From Rhodanobacter sp. (GTDB lineage Bacteria > Pseudomonadota > Gammaproteobacteria > Xanthomonadales > Rhodanobacteraceae): a DNA stretch of 64,000 nucleotides. The position numbers were made by a program, and so were the translations under genes. Below the pieces are notes generated by a model. That model was not told where the DNA came from. It was given only the letters and a program-made list of their open reading frames with translations, and made no database searches. This document shows positions 20,178 through 30,907 of the stretch, one piece after another (position 1 is the first letter of the stretch; each line of letters opens with the position of its first letter). The DNA lies in NCBI GenBank assembly GCA_004298045.1, contig SCRM01000005.1, forward strand, positions 1-64,000, in the 5' to 3' direction.

Positions 20178-21200
20178 CTAAAGCCACTTTGAGCGTTTGA
20201 GCACGACGAAAATGCCGCCCACCACGCAGGCGACGACACCGATGATGGCCGGGTAACTCCACGGCTTCGCCAGCTCCGGCATGTGCTGGAAATTCATCCC
20301 GTACCAACTGGTGATGAGCGTCGGGGCGGCGAGCATGGCGGCCCAGCCGGCGAGTTTTTTCATCACCTCGTTCTGGCCGAAGGTGACCAGCGAAAGGTTC
20401 ACCGTGATGGCGGCGGAGAGCATTTCGCGCATCGCGCCGATGGCGTCGTTCACCCGCGTCACGTGGTCGTGCACGTCGCGGAAATACGCGTGCAGTTCGT
20501 CGGGGATCAACTGCGGATGCAGCCGCATCAGCTGGCTGATGACATCCTGCAGCGGCGAGGCGGCGAGTCGCAGCGTCATCAGGTCGCGCTGCATGTCGTA
20601 CAACCGGCGCACGGTGTCGCGGTTGAATCTGGCGGCAAAGATGTCCTGCTCCAGCTCCTGCAGCTCTTCGCGGAAATCGCGCACGATCGGCAACAAATTG
20701 TCGACGATGAAATCAAGCACGCCGTACATGCCGTAGCTCGGTCCAAGCGCCAGAAGCTCGGGCGAGTGTTCGCAACTGCGGCGCGCCGGGGCATACGAGA
20801 GCGAGGCACCGTGGCGCACGGTGACGAGATAGCGCGCGCCGAGAAACAGGTGCGTTTCGCCAAAGGCAATGTGACCGCTTTCAAGCTGCGCGGTCTGCAC
20901 CACGATGAACAACGAGTTGCCATACGCCTCGATCTTGGTGCGCTGGTGCGCACTTTGCGCGTCCTCGATGGCGAGGTCGTGCAGATCGAACTCTTCCTGC
21001 AGTTTGAGCAGCAGCGCTTCGTCCGGTTCGTTCAAGCCGACCCACACGAACGTGTCCGGCTGCTGCAGCACGTCGCTGATTGCGTCGATGCTGACATCAC
21101 CGGTACGCGTGCCGTCGCGACGGTAGCCGACACAGTTCACCACCATGGCCTGTGGATCGGCGGGCGGCCGCACGGGAGCAATGCTGTTCATGCCGGGCAT
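20178..21200 (-). CDS. corA: Magnesium/cobalt transporter CorA family
   Basis: C-terminal YGMNFQHMPEL motif followed by a TM helix; CorA-like cytoplasmic domain. Confidence 0.92.
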   Translation of the reverse strand: MPGMNSIAPVRPPADPQAMVVNCVGYRRDGTRTGDVSIDAISDVLQQPDTFVWVGLNEPDEALLLKLQEEFDLHDLAIEDAQSAHQRTKIEAYGNSLFIVVQTAQLESGHIAFGETHLFLGARYLVTVRHGASLSYAPARRSCEHSPELLALGPSYGMYGVLDFIVDNLLPIVRDFREELQELEQDIFAARFNRDTVRRLYDMQRDLMTLRLAASPLQDVISQLMRLHPQLIPDELHAYFRDVHDHVTRVNDAIGAMREMLSAAITVNLSLVTFGQNEVMKKLAGWAAMLAAPTLITSWYGMNFQHMPELAKPWSYPAIIGVVACVVGGIFVVLKRSKWL

Positions 21201-21236
21201 GATGCCGCGGCAGTGGTTGCAGCGGCAAACCCGTCG

Positions 21237-22493
21237 TCAGGTAACGGCGCGCCGCTCCTGGCGCAGGGTCCACGCTACGGCCAACCAGACGGGCAGGGCG
21301 AACAGGATCCATGGTTGGTTTTGCTGCACGGTGCCGGGCAGGGCGTGCAGGGCGATGGCGGCGAGTACGGCGAGGAGTTGCATGCTGAGCGCGGTGCCGG
21401 CGAGACGCGAGGGCGCGTGCCCGTGGCGCAGGCGCCAGGCGGCGCGGGACAGCAGGAAAGCGAGCGGACTGAACAGCAGGAGGTTGGCGTTGGCCCAGGC
21501 GGAGTGGTGGGCGGTGAGGGTCCACAGCGCGATCAGGATGACGCCGACCAGGCCGGCGGCGATGCAGAACATGCTGACGAGCAGGGCGTAACCGGTGCGC
21601 CACCAGCGTGCGGTGGCGAGCAGGATGAGTGCCAAGGCGAGGCCGGCGGCAGCGAGCGGCAGGCGCAGGTCGGGGGCGCTCGCGGGCGGGGCGACGACGC
21701 GGCTGGGCGCCAGCACGGTCTCACTTTCGACCAGCGGTTGGTTGCCGCCGGCAGCGCCGGGCACGCGAATACTGCGCAGCTGGTGTTGCAGCACTTCGGG
21801 CAGGAAGCTTTCGGTCCAGCCGTTCATGGGTTGATCGGCATACGGGCCGAGGCCGAGGTCGAGCACCAACATCAGCCACGGTTGCGCACGCATCAGGCGG
21901 ACGGTCTGCTGGCGGTAGGTCATGCTGCCGGTTTGCGTCAGGAGCTGGGTGTGGATGATGCCGCCGAGCGCCTTGTCGAACGCGTCGCGCACGCGCGTGG
22001 TGCAGTTGTCGACGTAGTAGTCGTACGGATAGCCGACGTTTTCCGGGCGCAGGTTCCACAGCAGGAAATCACGCAACGCACCGGCTTGCTGCGGTGAGAG
22101 CGCCAGGCGCTGGCGGGTGATCGAGCGCCCGGCGGCGACGTAGTCGGCTTCTTCGGGCTCGGTTGGTTCCGCATCCATCAGGTAGCGCATGCGGCCACGC
22201 GCGAAATTCAGGAAGAAGTTCTTCGCGTTGAAATCGAACATGCCGTAGTTGAAGTTGATCGCTTCACCACCGACGGCGTCGCGCAACTCGATCGCGTCAT
22301 GGCCGAAGCGCTCCCAGTACACGTCGCCGGGGCCGTAGGTGACGAGGTAGACCTCGAGGTTGGCACCGGGCGCGTTGGCGACGCTGGCGCGGACGCCAGA
22401 CGCCGGCAGCCACCACAGCAGCACGCAAGCCGCGAGGCAGCGGATCAGGCGGATCGTGGCGACAGCAAAGCCTGCCGCGGGTGCGTGGTGCAT
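21237..22493 (-). CDS. DUF4105 family membrane protein with C-terminal TM segments
   Basis: VYLVTYGPGDVYWERFGHDAIELRD; Y..DNCTTRVRDAFDKALGG motif. Confidence 0.8.
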   Translation of the reverse strand: MHHAPAAGFAVATIRLIRCLAACVLLWWLPASGVRASVANAPGANLEVYLVTYGPGDVYWERFGHDAIELRDAVGGEAINFNYGMFDFNAKNFFLNFARGRMRYLMDAEPTEPEEADYVAAGRSITRQRLALSPQQAGALRDFLLWNLRPENVGYPYDYYVDNCTTRVRDAFDKALGGIIHTQLLTQTGSMTYRQQTVRLMRAQPWLMLVLDLGLGPYADQPMNGWTESFLPEVLQHQLRSIRVPGAAGGNQPLVESETVLAPSRVVAPPASAPDLRLPLAAAGLALALILLATARWWRTGYALLVSMFCIAAGLVGVILIALWTLTAHHSAWANANLLLFSPLAFLLSRAAWRLRHGHAPSRLAGTALSMQLLAVLAAIALHALPGTVQQNQPWILFALPVWLAVAWTLRQERRAVT

Positions 22494-22503
22494 GCGGAAT
22501 GAT

Positions 22504-22524
22504 CGCGGCCAGGGCCGCTCCTAC
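22504..22524 (-). repeat. Single REP-like element of the GTAG type
   Basis: Reverse strand GTAGGAGCGGCCCTGGCCGCG: GTAG tetranucleotide plus GC hairpin. Confidence 0.7.
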
Positions 22525-23375
22525 GAAAGCGCGGGGGCGTCGCGCGTGACCCGGAACTGCTGCACGCGGCGGTCGTCGGCGGCGGTGACATGGAAGCGGA
22601 AATCGCCAGCAGCGGCGTCTTCGCCGGCTTCCGGCAGGTGCCCGAATTGCGCGGTAAGGAGGCCGCCGATGGTGTCGAACTCTTCGTCGGAGAACGCGGC
22701 GCCGAGCTCGGTGTTGAAATCCTCGATCGGGGTGAGCGCGCTGACCAGCCATGAGCCGTCGCTCTGGGCGACGATCTGCGCGGGTTCGTCTTCGTCGTCG
22801 TGCTCGTCGTCGATGTCGCCGACGATCTGTTCGAGCACATCCTCGATGGTGACCAGACCGGCGACGCCGCCGTATTCATCCACCACCAGCGCCATGTGAT
22901 TGCGGCTGCGGCGGAATTCTTCGAGCAGCACGTTCAGGCGCATTGACTCGGGAATCAGCACCGCCGGGCGCAGGATGGTGCGGATGTCGAAGTTGTCGCC
23001 GTTGCCGAAGAACTTCAGCAGGTCTTTGGCCAGGAGGATGCCGAGGATGTCGTCCTTGTCCTCGCCGTGCACCGGAAAGCGCGAGTGGCCGGATTCGACC
23101 ACCGCGGCCAGGATCTCGGAAAGTGGGGTGTCGGCGGCGAGCATCACGATCTGCACGCGCGGCACCATCACGTCATCCACCGACAGCTCGGTGACCTTGA
23201 GCGCGCCCTCGAGCATGGGCAGGGTTTCGGCGCCGAGCAGGCCGTTGACCTGGGCGGTGCGCAGCTCGTCGATCAGTTCCGCGCGGCTGCGCGGCTCGCC
23301 GGAAAACAGGTGGCCCAGCTTGTCCCACCAGGTGCGATGGGCCGGGCCGCTGGTACTGCCGGGGTCGTCGTTCAT
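22521..23375 (-). CDS. corC: CorC/HlyC-family transporter-associated protein (CBS domains)
   Basis: MVPRVQIVMLAADTPLSEILAAVVESGHSRFPVHGEDKDDILGILLAKDLLKF; alternative start 23390. Confidence 0.92.
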   Translation of the reverse strand: MNDDPGSTSGPAHRTWWDKLGHLFSGEPRSRAELIDELRTAQVNGLLGAETLPMLEGALKVTELSVDDVMVPRVQIVMLAADTPLSEILAAVVESGHSRFPVHGEDKDDILGILLAKDLLKFFGNGDNFDIRTILRPAVLIPESMRLNVLLEEFRRSRNHMALVVDEYGGVAGLVTIEDVLEQIVGDIDDEHDDEDEPAQIVAQSDGSWLVSALTPIEDFNTELGAAFSDEEFDTIGGLLTAQFGHLPEAGEDAAAGDFRFHVTAADDRRVQQFRVTRDAPALS

Positions 23376-23438
23376 TACTCGATGTAGCACAGCCCGAGAC
23401 GGGCGGAACCGTCAGTCTAGCGGAAAAGGCGTGTCGAT

Positions 23439-23897
23439 TCAGGCGCGAGGCGCGTACGGGTCGGCGATGCCGAGGCCGGCGAGCACGCGGGTTTCCAGCG
23501 CTTCCATGGCTTCCGCTTCCGCGTCGATAACGTGGTCGTAGCCGAGCAGGTGCAGCGTGCCGTGGATGGTGAGGTGCGCCCAGTGCGTGCGCGCCGGCTT
23601 GCCTTGCTCGGCCGCCTCGCGCGCCACCACCGGTGCGCAGATCGCCAGGTCGCCGATCAGCGGCGAGCGCACGCCGGCAGGCAATTCGACCGGAAACGAC
23701 AGCACGTTGGTGGCGTAATGCTTGCCGCGGTACTGGTTGTTCAGCGCAAGGCCTTCCTCGACCCCGACGATGCGAATCGACACCTCCGCCGCCTGCCGCC
23801 GCCTGGCCCCGCGCAAGGCCGCTGCCACCCAATGCCGAAAACTCGCCGCCGCGGGAATGCCTGCGCGCGGCACCGCGTAACCGAGATGCACGATCAC
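23439..23897 (-). CDS. ybeY: Endoribonuclease YbeY (GTG start proposed)
   Basis: [27 protein letters not shown] = HGxLHLxGYDH. Confidence 0.93.
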   Translation of the reverse strand: MIVHLGYAVPRAGIPAAASFRHWVAAALRGARRRQAAEVSIRIVGVEEGLALNNQYRGKHYATNVLSFPVELPAGVRSPLIGDLAICAPVVAREAAEQGKPARTHWAHLTIHGTLHLLGYDHVIDAEAEAMEALETRVLAGLGIADPYAPRA

Positions 23898-24032
23898 GGG
23901 ATTCGAGATGCGGGATTCGGGATTCGAGCGAGCAGCGGGCATTGATGCGTATCCGTGGCGGCAAGGGTTATCAGGGTGCGGGCTTTGACTTTTCCCCAAT
24001 CCCCAATCCCGTATTGCCAATCCCGGCTTCCG
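23895..24032. repeat. Heptamer repeat, copy 5 (ybeY-phoH boundary)
   Basis: cgggattcgagatgcgggattcgggattcgagcgagc ... ccccaatccccaatcccgtattgccaatcccgg. Confidence 0.75.
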
Positions 24033-25011
24033 CCTCGAACGCCTCGTATGCACGCACGATCTTGGCCACCAGCGGGTGGCGCACCACGTCGTGCGAGTCG
24101 AAGAAGGTGAAGCTGATGCCGTCGACGTCCTTCAGCACGTCGATGGCATGGCGCAGGCCGGAGCGCACGTTGCGCGGCAGGTCGACCTGGCTGACGTCGC
24201 CGGTGATGACCGCGACCGCGCCGAAGCCGATGCGGGTGAGGAACATCTTCATCTGCTCGACGGTGGTGTTCTGCGCCTCGTCGAGAATGACGTACGAATC
24301 GTTCAAGGTGCGTCCGCGCATGTACGCCAGCGGCGCGATCTCGATCACGTTGCGCTCCATCAGCTTGGCCACTTTCTCGAAGCCAAGCATTTCGTACAGC
24401 GCGTCGTACAGCGGGCGCAGGTAGGGGTCGACCTTTTGCGACAGGTCGCCGGGCAGGAAACCGAGCTTTTCGCCCGCCTCGACCGCCGGACGCACCAAGA
24501 GGATGCGTTGTACGCGGTTGGCTTCCAGCGCCTCCACCGCGCTGGCGACGGCGAGGTAGGTCTTGCCGGTGCCGGCCGGGCCGATGCCGAAGTTGATGTC
24601 GTGACGCGCGATGGCGTGCAGGTAGCGCGCCTGGTTCGGGCCGCGGCCCTTGATCACGCCGCGCTTGACCTTGATAAGCACTTCCTGCGCCGTGCCGCCG
24701 GTGTCGTGCGCGAGCGCATCGAGGCCGGATTCGGCCAGCCGCAGATGGATCTTGGCGCCGTTCAAGGTTTCGTTTTCGGTGCAGGCGTAGAGCGCGCGCA
24801 GGAGCTTTTCCGTGGCGCGCGTGCCGACCTCGTCGCCGGTGGCGCGAAACAGGTTGCCGCGGTGGTCGATCTCCACGCCGAGGCGCAGCTCCACTTGGCG
24901 CAGGTGCTCGTCGAGCGGTCCGCACAGGTTGGCGAGACGGGCGTTGTCCTCGGGGTCGAGCGCAAAGTCGCGTTGCCGGCGTGCGACCGGGGCGGGGTGC
25001 AAGGCGCTCAC
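23971..25011 (-). CDS. phoH: PhoH-like ATPase (GTG start, overlaps miaB stop)
   Basis: [21 protein letters not shown] Walker [32 protein letters not shown]. Confidence 0.93.
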   Translation of the reverse strand: MSALHPAPVARRQRDFALDPEDNARLANLCGPLDEHLRQVELRLGVEIDHRGNLFRATGDEVGTRATEKLLRALYACTENETLNGAKIHLRLAESGLDALAHDTGGTAQEVLIKVKRGVIKGRGPNQARYLHAIARHDINFGIGPAGTGKTYLAVASAVEALEANRVQRILLVRPAVEAGEKLGFLPGDLSQKVDPYLRPLYDALYEMLGFEKVAKLMERNVIEIAPLAYMRGRTLNDSYVILDEAQNTTVEQMKMFLTRIGFGAVAVITGDVSQVDLPRNVRSGLRHAIDVLKDVDGISFTFFDSHDVVRHPLVAKIVRAYEAFEAEAGIGNTGLGIGEKSKPAP

Positions 25012-26354
25012 GCGGCGAGCTCCTCCGCCAGCGCATGCACGCGGCCGCGCAACGAGTTGGTCATCGCCTCGGTGACGACCACATCGACAAAGCGACCGAT
25101 CATGCGCGGGTCGCCGGGGAAGTTCACGTAGCGCATGTTTTCGGTGCGCCCGGCCAGTTCGCGCGGGTTCTTGGTGCTGGGCTTTTCCACCAGCACGCGC
25201 TGCACGCTGCCCACCATCGCCTCGTTTACCTTGCGGCCGTTGTCGTTGAGCTTGGCCTGCAGGCGTTCGAGCCGTGTGTGCTTCACGGCCATCGGCGTCG
25301 GGTCGGCCAGGTTCGCGGCCGGCGTGCCGGGGCGCGGCGAGAAAATGAAGCTGAAGCTCTGGTCGAAGCCGACCTTGTCGATCAGCGTCATCGTCTCCTC
25401 GAAATCGGCGTCGGTCTCGCCGGGGAAGCCAACGATGAAATCCGAGCTGACGCAGATGTCCGGGCGCACCGCGCGCAGCTGGTAGATCTTGCGGCGGTAG
25501 TCGGCCGCGGTGTAGCCGCGCTTCATCAGCCCGAGGATGCGGTCGGATCCGGACTGCACCGGCAGGTGCAGGAAGTTCGCGAGCTTGGGCACGTTCGCAT
25601 ACGCCTCCACCAGCGAGTCGGAAAACTCCAATGGATGGGAGGTGGTGAAACGGATGCGGCCGATCGATTCGATCTGCGCGATGGCGTGGATCAGCACCGC
25701 GAGGTCGGCGGTGCCGCCACCGTGCATCGGGCCACGGTAGGCGTTGACGTTCTGGCCGAGCAGGTTCACCTCGCGCACGCCTTGCTCGGCGAGCTGCGCC
25801 ACTTCCACCAGTACATCGTCGAACGGGCGGCTGATTTCGGTGCCGCGGGTGTAGGGCACCACGCAGTAGCTGCAGTATTTCGAGCAGCCTTCCATGATCG
25901 ACACGAATGCGGTCGGACCTTCGGCGCGCGGCTCCGGCAGGCAGTCGAACTTTTCGATCTCGGGGAAAGAAATGTCCACCTGCGGCTTGCCGGTGGCGCG
26001 CGTGGCGTCGAGCATCTGCGGCAGGCGGTGCAGGGTTTGCGGGCCGAACACCAGGTCGACATAGGGCGCGCGCTTGACGATGGTGTCGCCTTCCTGCGAG
26101 GCCACGCAGCCACCGACGCCGATCAGCACCGGCTTGCCGCCGTCTTTGAGCTCGCGCCAGCGGCCGAGCTGGCTGAAGACCTTTTCCTGCGCCTTTTCGC
26201 GCACCGCGCAGGTGTTGACCAGGATCACATCGGCCTCGGCCTCGTTTTCGGTCAGTTCGAGCCCGTGCGAGGCGTGTAGCACAGCGGCCATCTTGGACGA
26301 GTCGTACTCGTTCATCTGGCAGCCGTAGGTCTTGATGAAAAGCTTGCCGCTCAT
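25008..26354 (-). CDS. miaB: tRNA-2-methylthio-N6-dimethylallyladenosine synthase MiaB
   Basis: [20 protein letters not shown]; radical [18 protein letters not shown]. Confidence 0.96.
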   Translation of the reverse strand: MSGKLFIKTYGCQMNEYDSSKMAAVLHASHGLELTENEAEADVILVNTCAVREKAQEKVFSQLGRWRELKDGGKPVLIGVGGCVASQEGDTIVKRAPYVDLVFGPQTLHRLPQMLDATRATGKPQVDISFPEIEKFDCLPEPRAEGPTAFVSIMEGCSKYCSYCVVPYTRGTEISRPFDDVLVEVAQLAEQGVREVNLLGQNVNAYRGPMHGGGTADLAVLIHAIAQIESIGRIRFTTSHPLEFSDSLVEAYANVPKLANFLHLPVQSGSDRILGLMKRGYTAADYRRKIYQLRAVRPDICVSSDFIVGFPGETDADFEETMTLIDKVGFDQSFSFIFSPRPGTPAANLADPTPMAVKHTRLERLQAKLNDNGRKVNEAMVGSVQRVLVEKPSTKNPRELAGRTENMRYVNFPGDPRMIGRFVDVVVTEAMTNSLRGRVHALAEELAA

Positions 26355-26608
26355 GGTGCGGGTACCGTGGTGGAGGCGGGGCGCACGTGCGCTGAACCGT
26401 GCAGTTTACGCGCTGACCACCGCTTGTTCCAGCAAGCGTTGCAGGATCAATGACTTGAATGTCTGGCGCGGAGTGCGCCGGTGCACGAAACCAACAGCCG
26501 GTGCTTGGCGGGCGGACCGCGGGGCGGCACACTTTCGGCATGCCTCATGCCGTGCGCCCGCAGGGGAGCGACGCCGCCGCCCGGGTCGCCGCTTCCGAGT
26601 TGTCAGCG

Positions 26609-27649
26609 ATGCTGCGTTTTGCCGCGCTCGCCGGGGTACTCCTGGCCGGTTCCCTGTGGCTGCCGCGCGCGCAGGCCGGCACGCTGTATCGCTGCCTGGG
26701 CCCCGGCGGCGAGGCGGTCTTCACCAGCAGTGCCGTCGGTTATCGCGATTGCCGCAAGCTCGGCGTCTATGGCCGCGCCCCGGCGCGTCGCGCGACCAAG
26801 GCCGCCACGCTGCAGCACGTGCAGGGCACGGTAGTGGGTACCAAGAGTGCGTTCGATGCCGCGGCCACGCTGCTTGCCGCGGTACAAGGCAGCGTGCAAA
26901 CCACGGCGAAACCGCCGGCACCGGCGTTGCCGCCCGCTTCCGTGGTGCCGGCCGCGCTGCGCGGGCATTGGACCTACCACCAGGCAGCCGGCGCCGCGGC
27001 GGTGCTGCCCGACGTGCCCGCGCCGCAGGCGCCGGGCGATCGCGTGCTGCGCGGCGCGGTGTACCGTATTGCGCGCGCCGACGGTAGCGTGGAGTACACC
27101 AACATCCGCCCGGCCGGGCGCGCCGCGCAGGCGGCAAAGATGCTGTTCAGCTACATCGCCACCTGCTTTGCCTGCGACCTGCACTCGACCATCCGCTGGG
27201 GCAGCGTGCCGCTCAACCTCACGGCGTACGCCGACACCATTCGCGCGGCGAGCACGGAGTACGGCGTGGACGAGGCGTTTTTGCGCGCCGTGATCCACGC
27301 GGAAAGCGCGTTCAATCCACGGGCGCTGTCGATCAAGGGCGCGCAGGGTTTGATGCAGCTCATGCCCGGCACCGCGAACGACATGGGCGTGCTCGATGCG
27401 TTCGACAGCGCGCAGAACATTCGCGGCGGCGCGCGCTACCTTGCCCTGCTGCTGCGCGATTTCAACGGCAACCAGCACCTCGCCGCGGCCGCCTACAACG
27501 CGGGGCCGAAGGCCGTGCAGCGCTACAACGGCGTGCCGCCGTATGCCGAGACCCAGGTCTACGTGCAGCGCGTGGATACCTTGCGCAAGCGCTACGAAAC
27601 TGCCCTGCACGAGCCGCTTGCCGCGGTGCACGGCTTGCCTGCTGGCTGA
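26609..27649 (+). CDS. Lytic transglycosylase (SLT domain), exported
   Basis: Signal MLRFAALAGVLLAGSLWLPRAQA; AVIHAESAFNPRALSIKGAQGLMQLMPGTA ... AAAYNAGPKAVQRY. Confidence 0.9.
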   Translation: MLRFAALAGVLLAGSLWLPRAQAGTLYRCLGPGGEAVFTSSAVGYRDCRKLGVYGRAPARRATKAATLQHVQGTVVGTKSAFDAAATLLAAVQGSVQTTAKPPAPALPPASVVPAALRGHWTYHQAAGAAAVLPDVPAPQAPGDRVLRGAVYRIARADGSVEYTNIRPAGRAAQAAKMLFSYIATCFACDLHSTIRWGSVPLNLTAYADTIRAASTEYGVDEAFLRAVIHAESAFNPRALSIKGAQGLMQLMPGTANDMGVLDAFDSAQNIRGGARYLALLLRDFNGNQHLAAAAYNAGPKAVQRYNGVPPYAETQVYVQRVDTLRKRYETALHEPLAAVHGLPAG

Positions 27650-27652
27650 TGG

Positions 27653-28816
27653 CTACGGCTCCATCCCGCCGGCCTCGGCACTGGCCGGCGGGCGTTCGGC
27701 CAGCGTGGCCTCGACGTGGAACGGCGTGCCGTTGCGCAGGCCGGAAAGGTGCACCTTGGTGCCCGGCTTGATCGCCGCTTCGCGCCGGCGCAGGTCAGCC
27801 GGGTCGCGGATGTTGGTGTCGCCGATGCGCAGCAGGATGTCGCGCGGCTGGATGCCGGCCAGCGCCGCTGGGCTGCCGGGGTAGACATCGGTCACCAGCG
27901 CGCCGCGCGCCGCCGCCGGCAGGCCGCTGTTGGCGGCCACCGGCACGAAGGTGTAATCGGCGCCCAGCCAGCCGCGCACGACGTGGCCGGTGGTGACGAT
28001 TTGGTCCAGCACCTTCTTGGCGGTGTTCACCGGGATGGCAAAACCGATGCCCTCGGCATTGGCCGCCTTGCCGATCAGGAGCGTGTTGATGCCCACCAGC
28101 CGACCTTCGGCATTGACTAGCGCACCGCCCGAATTGCCGAGGTTGATTGCCGCATCGGTCTGGATGAAGTCTTCCGCGCTCGATGTGTTGAGCTGGCGGC
28201 CGACGGCGCTGACGATGCCCATGGTCACCGTCTGGTTGAGTCCCAGCGGGTTGCCGATGGCGAGCACCACGTCGCCCGGCCGCGGCTTTTGCTCGGCAAG
28301 CTGGATCACTGGCAGGTTGCCGGCGTTGATCTTCAGCACCGCCAGATCGGTTTCCTCGTCCGAGCCGATCACCGTGGCCTTGGCGACGCGGCCATCGTAG
28401 AGCAGCACCTGGATGTCGGTAGCCTGCGAGATCACGTGGAAATTGGTCAGCACGTAGCCCTTGGAGCTCACGATCACCCCGGAGCCCAAGGTCTGCTCGC
28501 GCCGGGCGTAAGTGGTGAGCGTGCCGCCCAGGAGTTGCTGCAGGATCGGGTTGTCGTACATCTTGATCGCCCGCTCGTTGACGATCTTGTCCGCATAGAT
28601 GTTGACCACCGACGGCGCCGCGGCACCGACGGCATTGGCGTAGGACATTGGTGTCGTGCGCGCCTGCGTCGCCGCGGCCGGTGCGCCCGGCAGGCCAAGG
28701 CGATGGCGCAGCCGGTTGCCGAGGCCGGGCCAGAACAGACCGACGACAAACGCCAGCGCCAGGCCAACGACGACGCAACGGGCGAGAAAAGCGAGCGTGC
28801 CGGCGGCCGGTTTCAT
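27653..28816 (-). CDS. DegQ/DegS/AlgW-like periplasmic serine protease with PDZ
   Basis: N-terminal TM; FIQTDAAINLGNSGGALVNAEG; PDZ PGSPAALAGIQPRDILLRIGD. Confidence 0.93.
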   Translation of the reverse strand: MKPAAGTLAFLARCVVVGLALAFVVGLFWPGLGNRLRHRLGLPGAPAAATQARTTPMSYANAVGAAAPSVVNIYADKIVNERAIKMYDNPILQQLLGGTLTTYARREQTLGSGVIVSSKGYVLTNFHVISQATDIQVLLYDGRVAKATVIGSDEETDLAVLKINAGNLPVIQLAEQKPRPGDVVLAIGNPLGLNQTVTMGIVSAVGRQLNTSSAEDFIQTDAAINLGNSGGALVNAEGRLVGINTLLIGKAANAEGIGFAIPVNTAKKVLDQIVTTGHVVRGWLGADYTFVPVAANSGLPAAARGALVTDVYPGSPAALAGIQPRDILLRIGDTNIRDPADLRRREAAIKPGTKVHLSGLRNGTPFHVEATLAERPPASAEAGGMEP

Positions 28817-29009
28817 GTCGAGCTGCAGTCCGTGACGCGAGAGCGGGCGGGTGGGATAGGCTGGCGCGCAGGCGGTCGCTGGCGGGGCGCGGCATCCGGT
28901 TTATTGTAACGGCGCCGGGCGTGTCGCTAGACTAGCGCGATTTTCAAGGGTTCCGAATTCCTTCCGGGGCGCGAGCCCTTGTCTGACGTAGCCAGTACCG
29001 GAGAGCCTG

Positions 29010-29615
29010 ATGGCGAACGAAGTCGTCGATCATGGCCGCCGCCGCTTTTTGACAGCAACCACAGCCGTGGTTGGTGGCATTGGAGTCGTGTCGGCAGCTG
29101 TGCCCTTCATCAAGTCGTGGGAACCCAGTGCCCGCGCGCTGGCGGCCGGTGCGCCGGTCACGCAGTCGCTGAAGAAGATCGAGCCGGGCCAGCAGATCGT
29201 GGTGCCCTGGCGCAGCCTGCCGGTGTTCATCGTCAACCGCACGCCCGAACAGCTTGCCGCGTTGCCCAAGCAGGATGACCGCCTGGTCGACCCCAAGTCG
29301 GACGGCACCTCGTCTGGCCAGCAGCCCGAGTACGCGCAGAACGAGACCCGCTCGATCAAGCCGCAGTGGCTGGTGATGGTCGGCATCTGCACCCACCTGG
29401 GCTGCGTGCCGGATTACCACGGCGAGATGAAGCCCGAGCCGTTCGACCCGAACTGGGCCGGCGGTTACTACTGCCCGTGCCACCACTCGCGCTACGACAT
29501 TGCCGGGCGCGTATACAAGGGCGTACCTGCACCGAAAAACATGGAGATTCCCAAGTACCACTTCATTGACGACACCACGGTGCAGATCGGCGTCGGGCCG
29601 AAAGGGGAGGCGTGA
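29010..29615 (+). CDS. petA: Ubiquinol-cytochrome c reductase iron-sulfur subunit (Rieske)
   Basis: GICTHLGCVP ... YYCPCHHSRYD. Confidence 0.96.
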   Translation: MANEVVDHGRRRFLTATTAVVGGIGVVSAAVPFIKSWEPSARALAAGAPVTQSLKKIEPGQQIVVPWRSLPVFIVNRTPEQLAALPKQDDRLVDPKSDGTSSGQQPEYAQNETRSIKPQWLVMVGICTHLGCVPDYHGEMKPEPFDPNWAGGYYCPCHHSRYDIAGRVYKGVPAPKNMEIPKYHFIDDTTVQIGVGPKGEA

Positions 29616-30907
29616 TGTCCAAGTTTTCCGCGTGGATCGGCGAGCGGGCCCCCGGCCTTGACGCCACCTATCGCAAGCACATGACGGAGTACTACGCACC
29701 GAAGAATTTCAATCTTTGGTACTACTTCGGTTCGCTCGCATTGCTGGTGCTGATCAACCAGATCGTCACCGGCATCTTCCTCACCATGAACTACAACCCG
29801 AGCGCGGCCGGTGCCTTCGACTCGGTGCAGTACATCATGCGCGACGTGCAGTGGGGCTGGCTGATCCGCTACATGCACACCACCGGCGCCTCGTTGTTCT
29901 TCGTGGTGGTGTTCCTGCACATGTTCCGCGGCCTGCTGTACGGCTCCTACCAGAAGCCGCGCGAGCTGGTGTGGCTGCTCGGCATGCTGATTTTCCTGAC
30001 CTTGATGGCCGAAGCGTTCATGGGCTACGTGCTGCCGTGGGGCAACATGTCGTTCTGGGGCGCCAAGGTGATCGTGTCGCTGTTCGGCACGGTGCCGGTA
30101 GTGGGCAACGATCTGGTCGAGTGGATCATGGGCGATTTCCTGCCCGCCGACGCCACGCTCAACCGCTTCTTCGCGCTGCACGTGGTGGCGTTGCCGATCG
30201 TGTTGCTGCTCTTGGTGGTGCTGCACCTTGCCGCGCTGCACGAGGTGGGCTCGAACAACCCCGATGGCGTGGACGTCAAGCACGGTCCCAAGGGCAATCG
30301 CTGGAGCCCGACCGCGCCGGTCGACGGTATCCCGTTCCATCCGTACTACACGCTCAAGGATCTGGTCGGCGTCGGCGTGTTCCTGATCGTTGCCGCGTTC
30401 ATCATTTTCTTTGCACCGACTTTCGGCGGCTGGTTCCTCGAGCACGACAACTCGATCCCGGCCAACAACCTGTTGACGCCGGCGCAGATCAAGCCGGTGT
30501 GGTACTTCACCGCGTTCTACGCGATCGTGCGCATGGTGCCGTCAGCGTTCGGTACCGCGTTCTGGGGCGTGCTGGGCATGTTCGGCTCGATCGCGCTGCT
30601 GTTCGCGTTGCCGTGGATCGACGGTGGCAAGGTGCGCTCGATCCGCTACCGCGGCACTGGCTACAAGGTCGGCCTCATGGTGTTCGTCCTCTCGTTCTTC
30701 TGCCTGATGGCGCTGGGCATGGACCTGACCGACGAGTATTTCCCGCGGATCTTCGGCAGCGGCATCGACCTCACCACGTGGGACAACGTGTTCGGCCGGT
30801 TCTGGACGCTGGTGTACTTCGGGTACTTCGTGTTCTTGTGGCTGTACACGCATCTTGGCTGGGAAAAGACCAAGCCGGTTCCGGAACGGGTGACGATGCA
30901 TGACTAA
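29615..30907 (+). CDS. petB: Cytochrome b subunit of the bc1 complex
   Basis: MSKFSAWIGERAPGLDATYRKHMTEYYAPKNFNLWYYFGSLALL; alternative start 29612. Confidence 0.96.
   Translation: MSKFSAWIGERAPGLDATYRKHMTEYYAPKNFNLWYYFGSLALLVLINQIVTGIFLTMNYNPSAAGAFDSVQYIMRDVQWGWLIRYMHTTGASLFFVVVFLHMFRGLLYGSYQKPRELVWLLGMLIFLTLMAEAFMGYVLPWGNMSFWGAKVIVSLFGTVPVVGNDLVEWIMGDFLPADATLNRFFALHVVALPIVLLLLVVLHLAALHEVGSNNPDGVDVKHGPKGNRWSPTAPVDGIPFHPYYTLKDLVGVGVFLIVAAFIIFFAPTFGGWFLEHDNSIPANNLLTPAQIKPVWYFTAFYAIVRMVPSAFGTAFWGVLGMFGSIALLFALPWIDGGKVRSIRYRGTGYKVGLMVFVLSFFCLMALGMDLTDEYFPRIFGSGIDLTTWDNVFGRFWTLVYFGYFVFLWLYTHLGWEKTKPVPERVTMHD

Noticed and set aside
20283-22097. 604-aa plus-strand ORF across corA and the DUF4105 gene
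   Set aside because: Low-complexity composition; the opposite strand has clear CorA and DUF4105 proteins.
23971-26541. 856-aa open frame suggesting a MiaB-PhoH fusion or overlapping gene
   Set aside because: The upstream part is an out-of-frame shadow of miaB; PhoH homology starts near the GTG at 25011.
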